From NCBI GenBank assembly GCA_016744855.1, contig JADGDO010000002.1:306160-338176 (forward strand): 32,017 nt of DNA. Direction: 5' to 3'. Shown here in pieces: positions 1-8,538 of this stretch. The position numbers and the translations under genes are program-made. This DNA comes from Candidatus Fermentibacteraceae bacterium (GTDB taxonomy: Bacteria; Fermentibacterota; Fermentibacteria; Fermentibacterales; JCC-6). Positions within the stretch are counted from its first letter, which is position 1. Every line of letters starts with the position of its first letter. The notes beneath the pieces were generated by a model. That model saw only the letters and a program-made list of their open reading frames with translations, searched no databases and was not told the origin of the DNA.

Positions 1-1
1 C

Positions 2-1552
2 TACAGCACCGGACATGTAGACGAGCTTCCATCGAGAGCTTTTCTCGGTCCAAGGAACCCATCCTTTACCGCACAAATCACCGCACTCGCAAGGGGTGCA
101 GAGGATTCCTCCATCAAAGGACTCCTGATAGATTTTTCTGACTATTCCCTCAGTGGTGCACAGGCAGAAGAACTCAGAGAGGTAATGGTTGATTACAGAT
201 CGAATGGTAAACCTGTCTTCGCCTACATGGAGTATGCTGGAAACGGCTCCTATTACGCTGCGTCAGCAGCCAGAGAAATATGCATGCACAAGGCAGGACA
301 AATCTCGATTAACGGATTCGCCGGTTACACATTTTTTGTTAGAGGCTTTTTAGACAAAATCGGCGTAGTTCCTGACCTCATGCATATCGGTGCCTTCAAA
401 AGCGCGAGTGATATGCTGACAGAATATGAAATTTCAGATGCTCAAATAGAAGCGACAACCGCTCTTCTTGAAAACTACAAATCGGAACTTGTTCGCGGTA
501 TCAGTGAGGGTAGAGGACTGGAACCCGCTCAAATGAGTATTCTTTTCAGCAATTCCCCCTTTGCCGGTGAGTCCATGGTTCGCATGGGCCTCGTGGACAC
601 TCTACTCTACAGGGATCAGTTTGAAGAATTCGTAGGAGAGCAGGTCGGGCACGCAGTAAACACAATGGGCACCGGTTTTTACTCTTCTATCCCGGAGGAA
701 TCTTCAAACTGGGGTACAAATTCTTCTGTTGCTGTTGTCGTTGCAGATGGAAACATCACAGGCGGACACAGCGGTAGCTCTCTGCTTGGCAGAACAATGG
801 GTAGTGATACCGTAATTGAGATGCTTAATGAAGCAGCAAGCACTCCGGGTGTGGAAGCAATCGTTCTAAGAATAAACTCCGGTGGCGGGGAAGCAATGGC
901 CAGCGATGACATGCACCACGCTGTGGAAAATATCCGCAGGGATATGCCTGTTGTGGTAAGCATGGGCAGCGTTGCAGCAAGTGGCGGTTACTACATGGCC
1001 TGCGGAGCTGATGCTATTTTTGCTGACAGATTGACTGTAACAGGTTCAATCGGAATCATCAGCGGAAAATTTGTTTTCGGTGATCTTCTTGAGATGGTCG
1101 GCATAAATGTCGACAAAGTGAGTATCGAACCGGCAGGCAATGCAGGCAATCCGTTTGAACCCTACACAGAAGAACAGCACGAGAGTCACTTTGAGGCCAT
1201 GCGTGAGGGATACAATTTGTTTGTGAATACTGTTGCAAAGGGCAGAGACATGACTTTTGAAGAAATTGATGCCATCGGGCAGGGCAGAGTATGGTCAGGC
1301 ATCGATGCGCTGGAACTGGGTCTTGTCGACTACAATGGTGGTGTTGTTGATGCCATTACACATGCAGCAATGCTGGCAGGTATAGACAACGGAAACTCCG
1401 GGATAGTCATATTTCCCGACCTGACTGGTCTCGGTTCAATTAATCTTATGCCGGGTCTCTCTGTTTTCAGTGCTGCCAATGAAATTACCGAGCACCCTCT
1501 TCTTAACAGCGAAGGTCCTCTGTATCTGGCTCCAACAGTTGTTATTGAATAG
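2..1552 (+). CDS. sppA: Signal peptide peptidase SppA, 67K type (5' end outside window)
   Basis: The frame is open to the left edge, so about 516 residues of the C-terminal part are visible. The E. coli 67K-type enzyme is about 618 residues, so roughly the first 100 residues lie outside the window. This is a membrane-bound serine protease of the ClpP/crotonase-like fold that degrades cleaved signal peptides. Two tandem domains can be seen. The N-terminal domain carries the GAFKSASD motif, whose Lys codon (398-400) matches the general-base lysine. The C-terminal domain carries VAASGGYY, whose Ser codon (980-982) matches the nucleophile, followed by the TGSIGI segment typical of the family. Lys and Ser sitting in different repeats is the hallmark of the long SppA form. 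An ATG at 185 is internal: homologous sequence (KGLLIDFSD) precedes it. The stop is TAG, and the next gene starts 11 nt later, so the two are probably cotranscribed. Confidence 0.93.
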   Translation, partial: YSTGHVDELPSRAFLGPRNPSFTAQITALARGAEDSSIKGLLIDFSDYSLSGAQAEELREVMVDYRSNGKPVFAYMEYAGNGSYYAASAAREICMHKAGQISINGFAGYTFFVRGFLDKIGVVPDLMHIGAFKSASDMLTEYEISDAQIEATTALLENYKSELVRGISEGRGLEPAQMSILFSNSPFAGESMVRMGLVDTLLYRDQFEEFVGEQVGHAVNTMGTGFYSSIPEESSNWGTNSSVAVVVADGNITGGHSGSSLLGRTMGSDTVIEMLNEAASTPGVEAIVLRINSGGGEAMASDDMHHAVENIRRDMPVVVSMGSVAASGGYYMACGADAIFADRLTVTGSIGIISGKFVFGDLLEMVGINVDKVSIEPAGNAGNPFEPYTEEQHESHFEAMREGYNLFVNTVAKGRDMTFEEIDAIGQGRVWSGIDALELGLVDYNGGVVDAITHAAMLAGIDNGNSGIVIFPDLTGLGSINLMPGLSVFSAANEITEHPLLNSEGPLYLAPTVVIE

Positions 1553-1563
1553 GAACTGCTCTG

Positions 1564-2340
1564 ATGGAAACAAAGCAGTTTAGAAATACTGCAAAAAATA
1601 GAATCATGAATCTCTTTGAATCACGACTCTGGATGTTGGGAATCTGGGAGGGTGGTTCAGCAGCCACAGGCTTTCTCGATGACTATTCTGATCTTGATCT
1701 TGGCTTTGTGGTGAAAGATGATCATGTCGAAGAAACATTCCAGCTCTTCGAGAATCTTCTTGAAGAAAATTATCGAATAAAAAGCAAGCTGCGTATACCT
1801 GAACCCACGTGGCACGGTCACAGTCAGTGTTACTATTTCGTAGAAAACTGTCCTCCCCTCTTCTATGTTGATATCGTTGTGGAAAAGGAATCGGCAACAG
1901 ACCGGTTGATGGAGCCTGATCGTCATGGGAAATCTCAGATCTGGCTAAACAGGAATGATATTCTGAAACCTCTTCCAACTCCTCAGAAAGAAATGCGGGA
2001 GAAGAATAAGCTTTTCTTTCGGAAACAGCTGGAGAGTTACCCCATATTTGTGACTGAGGTGAAAAAGCAAATACTTCGTGGTAACCGGATAGATGCGATG
2101 CTTGAATACCAGAGCTTCATTATGAGAAAACTTGCTCCCCTTCTGAACCTCACGTACAGACCGGCAAAATTCGACTTCGGGATCCGATACGGAGAGAGGG
2201 AGTATCCGCCGGAAATCGCAGCTAGAGTGGCAAATCTGTTCTATGTGGGTGCTTTCGAAGAGCTGGACGAGAAATTCAAAGAGGCTTCAATTTGGGCAGA
2301 AGAACTAGCAAAGGAATTAGAGGTAAAACTCGAAATCTGA
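1564..2340 (+). CDS. Nucleotidyltransferase-domain protein
   Basis: The protein has 258 residues. Near residue 30 it has GGSAATGFLDDYSDLDLGF, which fits the pol-beta-type nucleotidyltransferase signature (GG/GS, a turn, then DxD-like SDLDL with two metal-binding Asp). The rest resembles the helical substrate-binding part of aminoglycoside adenylyltransferase-like or uncharacterised NTase proteins. The substrate cannot be told from sequence, and resistance should not be assumed. The ATG lies 11 nt after the sppA stop with only a weak upstream GGAA, consistent with translation from the same message. The stop is TGA in a TGAT context. No membrane segment or signal peptide is seen. Confidence 0.75.
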   Translation: METKQFRNTAKNRIMNLFESRLWMLGIWEGGSAATGFLDDYSDLDLGFVVKDDHVEETFQLFENLLEENYRIKSKLRIPEPTWHGHSQCYYFVENCPPLFYVDIVVEKESATDRLMEPDRHGKSQIWLNRNDILKPLPTPQKEMREKNKLFFRKQLESYPIFVTEVKKQILRGNRIDAMLEYQSFIMRKLAPLLNLTYRPAKFDFGIRYGEREYPPEIAARVANLFYVGAFEELDEKFKEASIWAEELAKELEVKLEI

Positions 2341-2423
2341 TTACTGGCAGAAAGAACTGTTTGGTGTATGTTTCCTTCTTCAAAGTTCAAGGAAATCAGC
2401 ATCTGTTTAGAAAGGGGATCATC

Positions 2424-3932
2424 TTGATCGGGAAGAAGGGTTTTGACAATGAGAAATATCTGGAGGAGCAGTCCGCAGAGATACTGAAACGGGTTGAAAA
2501 CTCAAAGGATAGACTTTATCTTGAGTTCGGTGGCAAGCTTATGAATGACCACCACGCAGCAAGAGTACTTCCTGGTTACGATCCCAATGTAAAAATCAGA
2601 TTGCTTGAGAAACTGAAAGACCGCGCAGAAATCATTCTCTGCATCTTTGCCGGAGACATAGAGAAACGAAGAATTCGCGGAGATTTCGGCATCACCTACG
2701 ACGCTGATGCACTCATGCTAATTGACGGTTTTCGCTCCTGCGGAATAAATCTGCGAGGAGTAGTAATTACAAGATTTGAAGAGCAGCCTTCCGCGATTTC
2801 ATTTGAGAATGGTCTTAAAAGACGTGGAATTGAGGTTTTCAGACACTACTATACCAAGGGCTACCCGACAGATGTTGATCTCATTGTAAGTGACAAAGGT
2901 TACGGCAAGAATGACTATATCAAACCCACCAAGCCTCTTGTTGTTATAACCGGACCGGGTCCTGGCAGTGGTAAGCTGGCAACTTGTCTTTCACAGCTCT
3001 ACCACGACCAGCAGCGGGGCATGAAAGCCGGTTATGCAAAGTTTGAAACCTTTCCTGTGTGGAATCTTCCCCTTAAGCATCCGGTTAACGATGCCTATGA
3101 AGCAGCGACAGCTGACCTGCAGGATGTAAACCTGGTCGATCCTTTCCATCTTGATGCCTACGGGGAAATTGCTATCAACTACAACCGTGATGTTGAGGCC
3201 TTCCCTGTGGTGAAACGAATTCTCGAAAAAATCACAGGTAGCGAATGTCCATACGCTTCTCCCACCGACATGGGTGTTAACAGGGTTGGTTTCGGTATTG
3301 TCAACGATGAAGTCGTAAGGTACGCTGCCAAGCAGGAAATCGTTCGCAGGTATTTCAGGTACCGATGTGAGTACGCAATGGGGCTCACGGAGAAGCAAAC
3401 TGTACAAAAGATAGAGCTTATTATGAGCAACCTCAACCTCACCAGATACGACAGAGCGGTTGTTGATGCGGCTGAGAAAAGAAAAGCGTTAGAAGAGCAA
3501 AACCCTGATCTGCACGATGTAAAAGCATCCGCGCTTCAGCTTCCAGACGGATCAATAGTAACCGGCAAAAGCACGGAACTTATGCATACCTCTTCTGCCA
3601 TGGTTCTTAATGCAATCAAAAGGCTTGCAGACATAAAAGATCAGGTTCATCTTCTTTCCCCGGCCATTATTCAGTCAATACGCAAGCTGAAGAGTGCAAC
3701 AAACTCCCTGCCATTAAGACTGGATCTGGAAGAAGTATTGATTGCCCTCAGTGTAAGTGCGGCGAACTCAGAGCACGCAGCTCGCGGAATGGAAAAACTG
3801 ACTGACCTCAGAAACTGTGAAGCACATCTTACCCACATGCCTTCCTCTTCTGATGCCAGCGGCCTCCGAAGCCTGGGACTCAATGTAACCAGTGATCCGA
3901 AATTCAGCAGCTCCCGCCTCTATAACGGCTGA
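2424..3932 (+). CDS. DUF1846 family protein
   Basis: The protein has 502 residues and belongs to the DUF1846 (UPF0371) family, conserved cytosolic proteins of uncertain function. Family-typical blocks are GFDNEKYLEEQS near the N-terminus, LYLEFGGKL, HHAARVLPGYDP, RGDFGITYDAD and the glycine-rich VITGPGPGSGK. I chose the TTG at 2424 as start. It is preceded by AAAGGGGA with 5-6 nt spacing and gives MIGKKGFDNEKYL, the N-terminus expected for the family. A longer reading from 2292 would overlap the previous gene and adds residues with no family resemblance. The gene starts 83 nt after the nucleotidyltransferase. The glycine-rich loop suggests nucleotide or phosphate binding, which is inference. 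The stop is TGA (TGAT context). Confidence 0.9.
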   Translation: MIGKKGFDNEKYLEEQSAEILKRVENSKDRLYLEFGGKLMNDHHAARVLPGYDPNVKIRLLEKLKDRAEIILCIFAGDIEKRRIRGDFGITYDADALMLIDGFRSCGINLRGVVITRFEEQPSAISFENGLKRRGIEVFRHYYTKGYPTDVDLIVSDKGYGKNDYIKPTKPLVVITGPGPGSGKLATCLSQLYHDQQRGMKAGYAKFETFPVWNLPLKHPVNDAYEAATADLQDVNLVDPFHLDAYGEIAINYNRDVEAFPVVKRILEKITGSECPYASPTDMGVNRVGFGIVNDEVVRYAAKQEIVRRYFRYRCEYAMGLTEKQTVQKIELIMSNLNLTRYDRAVVDAAEKRKALEEQNPDLHDVKASALQLPDGSIVTGKSTELMHTSSAMVLNAIKRLADIKDQVHLLSPAIIQSIRKLKSATNSLPLRLDLEEVLIALSVSAANSEHAARGMEKLTDLRNCEAHLTHMPSSSDASGLRSLGLNVTSDPKFSSSRLYNG

Positions 3933-3947
3933 TAAAACACTTCTTAG

Positions 3948-3973
3948 GGGAGCAGAGGTCATCTCTGCTTCCC
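3948..3973. terminator. Hairpin between convergent genes
   Basis: GGGAGCAGAG and CTCTGCTTCCC form a stem of about 10 bp with one bulged base and a 5-nt loop. It lies between the stop of the DUF1846 gene and the stop of the convergent lipoprotein gene. There is no clear T-run on either side, so it could stabilise 3' ends or act as a weak bidirectional terminator. Confidence 0.45.
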
Positions 3974-3984
3974 ACCAATACTCT

Positions 3985-5604
3985 TCAGATTGTGATTCGG
4001 TATTCTCTTGCTCCGCCACCGTAATCAGAAGAAAAAAACCATAAAAACTCACCCTCGGGCGAGGCAAGATAAAATTGAAAAAGGTCAGTGTAGAAGCCAT
4101 CTGACAGCACACGCCCAATTCGATTACCGTTCATAGTGTCATAAACATCAATCTGTACTTCATTATTGGAATCTGTGTACGTCATGTACAGCATACGATA
4201 ATCCGGTGGGAGCAAACTTGAACTTTCCACTGGAAAGGGATAAGCAAATTCATCAATCAGGTTGAATGAATATGGGTCATATCTGACCGCACCCTGATCA
4301 TTCAGGCAATGGAGATATCCGTCAGAACCAAAATCAGCCGATTCAAAGAAACCCGAGATCTCTCCAAGGTAGTCGAAGTTGCTGGTTTGCAGACATATCA
4401 ATCGTCCGTTATTGCGAAGAAAAATTCTACTTCCATCAGGAGATACAGCCACATCCCTAAAAGTATAGGAAAGAGAATCAAGCGGAGCAAAAGTAACTGG
4501 ATCCAGCACCCAGGAATAATACCCCTGTGACGCAAGAATTCCAGGGGAACCTGGTATATCGGCAATTGCATCAAACTCCTCGGGGAATGCGAATGACTGA
4601 AGAAGTGTACTGAGATTATGTGTGTACTCTTCAATAGAACAACTACCGTTTGTGCCGTATGAAACAAGAATAGTGCCTGTAGGTCGTTCAGTTGCTGTCA
4701 AAAAACCATCAAACACCTTTGACCCCTTACGGCCATAATCATAAGTACTACGGGCAATTAGCCACATCTCACCATATACCTGATTAAGAACATACAAAAC
4801 CCCTCCATCGGCTGAAACAAATCCTTCATGATCATAAGTTGCGGAGTTAAAAGACCTGTCAACTCTCCATGGTATAGTGGCCCCGGGAGTGAATTCTACC
4901 TCATTGCTGTAAGAAGATAGACCGTCCTCATCCACGGTAACCAACACATAGTATCTGGTTTCATAATCCGGAATCGTGAAATCTGTAAAGCTTAACTCAT
5001 TTACATCATCAGTCACAACAAGCGTATCTTTATTGTAGGTAATGTGCTCAATATCCGGGAATGTGCTTCTAATCAGTAGATACGAAGCGAATGAATCCTC
5101 CGTGTATTTACTCCAGGACAAATTACACACAACAAAATCCAGTTGGCTGCAGGAGAGCTGGCTTGCTTCAGGAAATGGAGAAACCGGTGTTTTTACATAT
5201 ACTTCGTTGCTCCACCAGCAATTTTCATCCATATCAACTGCGCAAATCGCATAGTAGTATCCCCTGTTCCATTCCAGACCTGTGGAATCCGAAAAGATCG
5301 TCTCTAATTGAACTTGCAGTTCTACTGCCTCCCCGGGGTCCAGCTGAATATCGGGAATCTCTGATCTGAATACAGTGAATGTCTGCCGCTGGTCTATAAC
5401 CGGCTTTTCCCAGGTAAGAGTCATCTCTAGACGAGGATTGCTCTTTCCTGATAAAGCCCGGTTCAAAGAAGTACCTGTAGAGTCACCTGTAAAAACCACA
5501 CTTATCAGATTGAATGTAAGAGCCGAAGGGCCTGAGGGAGTCGTTGAATCACAGGATAAGAAGAGGATCACAAGTCCTACAGCTAACGAATATCTCCAAA
5601 ACAT
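3985..5604 (-). CDS. Lipoprotein with Fn3-like and beta-propeller-like regions
   Basis: The protein has 539 residues. An N-terminal signal sequence ends in a lipobox (LFLSC, Cys18), so it is probably anchored to a membrane facing the periplasm or surface. Residues about 25-240 look like two fibronectin type III-like beta-sandwiches: a strand pattern with paired YYYAI and YYVLV segments and mentions of EVYVKTP and NEVEFTP at domain ends. Residues about 245-539 are repeats of short beta-strands with SADGGVLYVL and SPDGSRIFL motifs, as in WD40/YVTN-type propellers. ATG at 5604 has a good GGAGG 6 nt upstream. It stands alone on the minus strand, with about 165 nt before the toxin-antitoxin genes. 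I do not recognise a specific function; a binding or scaffolding role is inference. Confidence 0.75.
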   Translation of the reverse strand: MFWRYSLAVGLVILFLSCDSTTPSGPSALTFNLISVVFTGDSTGTSLNRALSGKSNPRLEMTLTWEKPVIDQRQTFTVFRSEIPDIQLDPGEAVELQVQLETIFSDSTGLEWNRGYYYAICAVDMDENCWWSNEVYVKTPVSPFPEASQLSCSQLDFVVCNLSWSKYTEDSFASYLLIRSTFPDIEHITYNKDTLVVTDDVNELSFTDFTIPDYETRYYVLVTVDEDGLSSYSNEVEFTPGATIPWRVDRSFNSATYDHEGFVSADGGVLYVLNQVYGEMWLIARSTYDYGRKGSKVFDGFLTATERPTGTILVSYGTNGSCSIEEYTHNLSTLLQSFAFPEEFDAIADIPGSPGILASQGYYSWVLDPVTFAPLDSLSYTFRDVAVSPDGSRIFLRNNGRLICLQTSNFDYLGEISGFFESADFGSDGYLHCLNDQGAVRYDPYSFNLIDEFAYPFPVESSSLLPPDYRMLYMTYTDSNNEVQIDVYDTMNGNRIGRVLSDGFYTDLFQFYLASPEGEFLWFFSSDYGGGAREYRITI

Positions 5605-5769
5605 TGCTATCCTCCGGTCTGCAGAAATAAATATGGTAATGAATATTAGCTGTAGACGAAAATGAATCTTAAGTTCCCGTAATAGCCATTCTATTAACCA
5701 TCCATCACAAACCTGCAGTAGCAGTCATACATTAAACAAAGTCAGAATAACATGTATAAGAGCCTAAGT

Positions 5770-6090
5770 TTAAACTATTTGACCTTGCTGCTCGTTCATT
5801 CGGTTGCTCTGTCTAGGTTTCTCTTCGAATCTTCCTGAAACATATCGGTGAAGAATGCTGCTGATAAGAGTCTGATATGGAAGTCCATCCTCAACTGCAA
5901 TCAACTGTAGGGCTTCCAAGTCCTTCGATGATATTCTGATGTTAATTCTCTTGTCTTTCTTCAAGGTATTAATGGCGTACAGTTGATGCTTCCTGATTTC
6001 TGCTTCTACATCGGGGACAGTTACCCATTCTCCTTTTTCGAATGAATCCAGGATTTCCTTTTCATCTGGTGCAAGTTTAAATTTTTTCAT
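5770..6090 (-). CDS. Antitoxin, CopG/ribbon-helix-helix type, paired with a BrnT-like toxin
   Basis: The protein has 106 residues. The central DKRINIRISSKDLEALQLIA followed by GLPYQTLISSILHRYVSG is a typical ribbon-helix-helix DNA-binding and dimerisation module. The N-terminal half (EKEILDSFEKGEWVTV) matches the toxin-contacting part of antitoxins that go with BrnT-like toxins. Its ATG lies inside the end of the toxin gene (14-nt overlap), with GGGGGAG as ribosome binding site within the toxin's last codons. Translation is therefore coupled and the toxin is encoded first. RHH antitoxins usually repress their own operon; the TGTATACA palindrome upstream of the promoter is a possible site. The C-terminal tail is rich in Gln/Arg/Asn and is probably flexible. 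Confidence 0.82.
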   Translation of the reverse strand: MKKFKLAPDEKEILDSFEKGEWVTVPDVEAEIRKHQLYAINTLKKDKRINIRISSKDLEALQLIAVEDGLPYQTLISSILHRYVSGRFEEKPRQSNRMNEQQGQIV

Positions 6091-6364
6091 TCTGCTCCCC
6101 CATATATATTTTAGTCGCTTTACGACTAGGAATAATCGTTTTCAAGAACTTACCACCTTTATTCTCAACATAAGGAACGAGATAGCAGTAGCGGTTGATC
6201 TCAACGACAAGAATGCTCTGGTTCGGGTACCTCTCTTTGTTCGGATGCTCGAACACTGCCTTGATGTCTCCGTTAGCAATTTGTAACACAACCTGTTCAA
6301 AGCCAATACCGCGCTCAGCCTTGAGTTTTTCATTCTTCTCGTTATTCCAGTTGTAGTGTTCCAT
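6077..6364 (-). CDS. BrnT-like toxin
   Basis: The protein has 95 residues. The start, YNWNNEKNEKLKAERGIGFE, has the family's pattern of a short strand, an Asn/Lys-rich segment and then GxxFE. The later VVEINRYCYLVPYV and the C-terminal FLKTIIPSRKATKIYM match the RNase-fold BrnT/RelE-like toxins that are paired with RHH antitoxins. It presumably cleaves RNA in the cytoplasm. The ATG at 6364 has no ribosome binding site and coincides with the predicted transcription start, so the mRNA may be leaderless. It overlaps the antitoxin gene by 14 nt. Family assignment is by sequence pattern; enzymatic activity is inference. Confidence 0.8.
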   Translation of the reverse strand: MEHYNWNNEKNEKLKAERGIGFEQVVLQIANGDIKAVFEHPNKERYPNQSILVVEINRYCYLVPYVENKGGKFLKTIIPSRKATKIYMGEQNEKI

Positions 6365-6399
6365 AGCAAAATACTATTGCATCGTGTGCCTTATGTCAA
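6364..6399 (-). promoter_or_regulatory. Promoter of the toxin-antitoxin operon, leaderless
   Basis: On the minus strand a perfect -35 TTGACA (6399-6394) is followed, after exactly 17 nt, by TAGTAT (6376-6371) as -10. Transcription would begin about 7 nt further on, at or beside the A of the toxin ATG. Just upstream lies an 8-bp palindrome, TGTATACA (6405-6412), a possible operator for the antitoxin. Confidence 0.65.
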
Positions 6400-6477
6400 C
6401 ACATTGTATACAGATTTCGGCTAATGGTGCCCTGCATAAGTGCGTAGTAGGGGAGTCAAGAATTACCTTCCGCTATA

Positions 6478-6513
6478 ACGGGGAGGCCGGTAAAAGCCTC
6501 CCCGTATATTTTT
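6478..6513. terminator. Strong GC-rich hairpin with T-rich tail on the plus side
   Basis: ACGGGGAGGC (6478-6487) pairs perfectly with GCCTCCCCGT (6496-6505) around an 8-nt loop. On the plus strand it is followed by ATATTTTTCTT. The gene that ends next to it (6531) is on the minus strand, where the tail is TATAGCGG. It therefore probably protects or ends the minus transcript, and on the plus side would block read-through into antisense of the transglutaminase genes. Confidence 0.7.
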
Positions 6514-6530
6514 CTTATCTGAAGTGTTTT

Positions 6531-7475
6531 CTACAGTGCAAGATCTCCGCTGAAGTCGACTACGACTTCTTCGCCGGTTGTGACCTTGACAAATCTGTTC
6601 CAGACTTCGACTGCACCATTGGGTAGTCTCTTCGTAAGCGAAACCAGAACCTCTCCCGTTCCCAGGGTCAACGTATCGGGAGTCTCGGTGTCGGGCATCA
6701 GCCAGTCGAGAGGCATGAACCTTCCTTCCACCGGAAGATTGAGTGATATCATGAACTCAGCCTCTGTCCAGTCTGGAGGAAGAACAATCAGTGTACCTGT
6801 TTCTGCGTAATTCTCCGTGAGAAACGCACCGTGGCTTTCCTCGACGACAAGCATAAGGTTTTCATCGTCCGGCTTAAGCACCGGAGCCCATACTCCATCT
6901 TCCCATATTTCTACCCAGGTCTGCTTTTCTCCCTCTATCCCTCCAGACCAGCCGCTAACAACTCTGGCTGGAAATCCAACTGTTCTCATAGAAGAAACTT
7001 CTAAAACCTGCAACTCGGAAGGAGTCCCTGCGCGGCTGGAAACAAGGCTTTCCGGGGTCTGCATTTCACCTAGAAATCTTCTCTCTGAGACACTCATACT
7101 GTCTTTGATCCATCCAGATATTTCTATAGGACTCGAAAGATTACGAATTTCCCAGAAGGAGCGTAAAAGATTTCTGTAAACAGAAACCGGTTCCGTTGAA
7201 ACTCTGTACCAGAGAAGGTACTCGGCAAAAATGCTGTCCGGAATAGATTCAGAGAAAGCAAGAGAGGAATAGATATGATCACGTAGAACGTCTTCAGTCA
7301 TTTCGAGTCGATCAAGCCTGGGAATATTCTCAAGAAGGTAGAGGCAACTCTCCAGAGTATCTCCTGAAGCTGATTCAATGTAGTTAAACCAGACTGTTTC
7401 ATTCCCAGGAGTTTCCTGAAGAAGGCTGTCTATATCGGTGGGACTCAATACGCAGAGAATACAAAGGAATAACAT
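6531..7475 (-). CDS. Transglutaminase-like paralogue with lost catalytic residues
   Basis: The protein has 314 residues, beginning with a short hydrophobic export-like segment (MLFLCILCVL). It is a paralogue of the upstream gene: both share SIPDS(I/V)F followed by a RVS.EP block, and then a transglutaminase-core region. Aligned by eye to the neighbour, the nucleophile Cys is Pro152, the His is Gln185 (in KQTWVEIW) and the Asp is Val199. The fold signature (VGFPARVVSGW, then WVEIWEDG) is kept. It is therefore probably a non-catalytic binding protein derived by duplication. A C-terminal beta-rich region of about 100 residues follows. Its ATG overlaps the neighbour's stop by one base (TAATG), so translation is coupled. 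The stop is TAG, before the hairpin at 6478-6505. Confidence 0.72.
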   Translation of the reverse strand: MLFLCILCVLSPTDIDSLLQETPGNETVWFNYIESASGDTLESCLYLLENIPRLDRLEMTEDVLRDHIYSSLAFSESIPDSIFAEYLLWYRVSTEPVSVYRNLLRSFWEIRNLSSPIEISGWIKDSMSVSERRFLGEMQTPESLVSSRAGTPSELQVLEVSSMRTVGFPARVVSGWSGGIEGEKQTWVEIWEDGVWAPVLKPDDENLMLVVEESHGAFLTENYAETGTLIVLPPDWTEAEFMISLNLPVEGRFMPLDWLMPDTETPDTLTLGTGEVLVSLTKRLPNGAVEVWNRFVKVTTGEEVVVDFSGDLAL

Positions 7476-8455
7476 TACTCCACCTCCATCAGGTTCATGA
7501 TGTGATGAGCGGGTAGATCATTTTCGGCAAGGCTGAATGAGGTAGAATCTCCCGGAACAATGGAAACTTCCCGACAACTGACAGGCCAACCCCATGTGAG
7601 GAGATAAACTCCGCCGCCAAGCGCAATATCCGTGTGGAGAGAATCAAGCACCGCAAAGGGTCTGTAACTGCCCCAGTTAACTACTGAAACAGTAACAGGA
7701 TGACTGAGGAATTCCCGGCAGTAAAGAAGGCCGGTAGGGGCATAATCTCCAGTCACATTCAAAGAAGAAACATCTCCATAGTACTTGAGGGCCGTGCCAA
7801 CGGAATCTGCTGCAATAGCTACAACCAGAGCCGTGTATTGCGCTCTTTCCGTAAACCAGGTTGAATTCGGAGTTTCCACTTCAGAAGAGATATCTGCAAA
7901 GTGCCAGCCATCTGTGGTCCAAACTTCAGGCCAGGCATGATTGCTGTCAACGGTTGACCACCAGGGAGTATAAACCTGACGGCATGGGATGCCGACGCTC
8001 CTGAGTGCATCTAGAAAAAACACTGTCATCTCTTCACATCTGCCGATACCGGAGCTCCATGTTACCAGGGGAGACTGATCACGAAACTGAGTTGGCTGAT
8101 AATCCAGAATGCTGTCACACCAGTTTGAAATCAGAATTGTTGCTTCCTCTATGCTGGAAGCATCTTGTATAACTGGCAAAAGAGCATCACGGAATTTTCT
8201 TCTCCAGTTTACAAGAGGCTCCTGGCTGACCCTTGCAGGCAGTACATATCTGAGGAAAACAGAATCTGGAATGGAAGATCCCCATGTCATCGAGTCTCTC
8301 GACCACAGGGCGAGTGATATGTTCTCATCAACTATAGACAGATTACCTTCGGCGATAAAATCTACAGACGGTGAGTGTGCTTCCAGATGCTCTCTGCAGT
8401 CTTCGACCGAGAGCAGCGAGATAAGAGCAGCAACCGTTAAAACAACAGGGTTCAT
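7475..8455 (-). CDS. Secreted transglutaminase-like protein with intact triad
   Basis: The protein has 326 residues with an N-terminal signal-like segment (MNPVVLTVAALISLL). The transglutaminase/protease-like core shows Cys140 in GIGRCEEMT, His173 in NHAWPEVW and Asp188 in GWHFADIS, the expected Cys-His-Asp order and spacing, plus SVGIPCRQVY typical of the family. Such bacterial proteins are usually extracytoplasmic cysteine peptidases or amidases; the substrate is unknown here. The region before the core (about 60-130) is helical, and the C-terminal 100 residues are beta-rich. ATG has GAGAGGT 4 nt upstream. It is translated first in a two-gene unit with its degenerate paralogue downstream. 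Confidence 0.78.
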   Translation of the reverse strand: MNPVVLTVAALISLLSVEDCREHLEAHSPSVDFIAEGNLSIVDENISLALWSRDSMTWGSSIPDSVFLRYVLPARVSQEPLVNWRRKFRDALLPVIQDASSIEEATILISNWCDSILDYQPTQFRDQSPLVTWSSGIGRCEEMTVFFLDALRSVGIPCRQVYTPWWSTVDSNHAWPEVWTTDGWHFADISSEVETPNSTWFTERAQYTALVVAIAADSVGTALKYYGDVSSLNVTGDYAPTGLLYCREFLSHPVTVSVVNWGSYRPFAVLDSLHTDIALGGGVYLLTWGWPVSCREVSIVPGDSTSFSLAENDLPAHHIMNLMEVE

Positions 8456-8479
8456 TCTGACCTCTCAATTCCTGAAGAG

Positions 8480-8513
8480 AAGCGGAGCAAAACTGCTTGA
8501 GTCTGCCCCGCTT
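8480..8513 (-). terminator. Probable terminator after sat
   Basis: On the minus strand AAGCGGGGCA pairs with TGCTCCGCTT (10 bp including one G-U pair) around a 14-nt loop. The tail CTCTTC is only moderately T-rich. It separates sat from the transglutaminase pair. Confidence 0.4.
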
Positions 8514-8538
8514 ACTATTTCTAAAAAACCCGGTGAGT

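Noticed and set aside
2292-2423. N-terminal extension of the DUF1846 protein
   Set aside because: It overlaps the previous gene, has no family resemblance, and a good ribosome binding site precedes TTG 2424.
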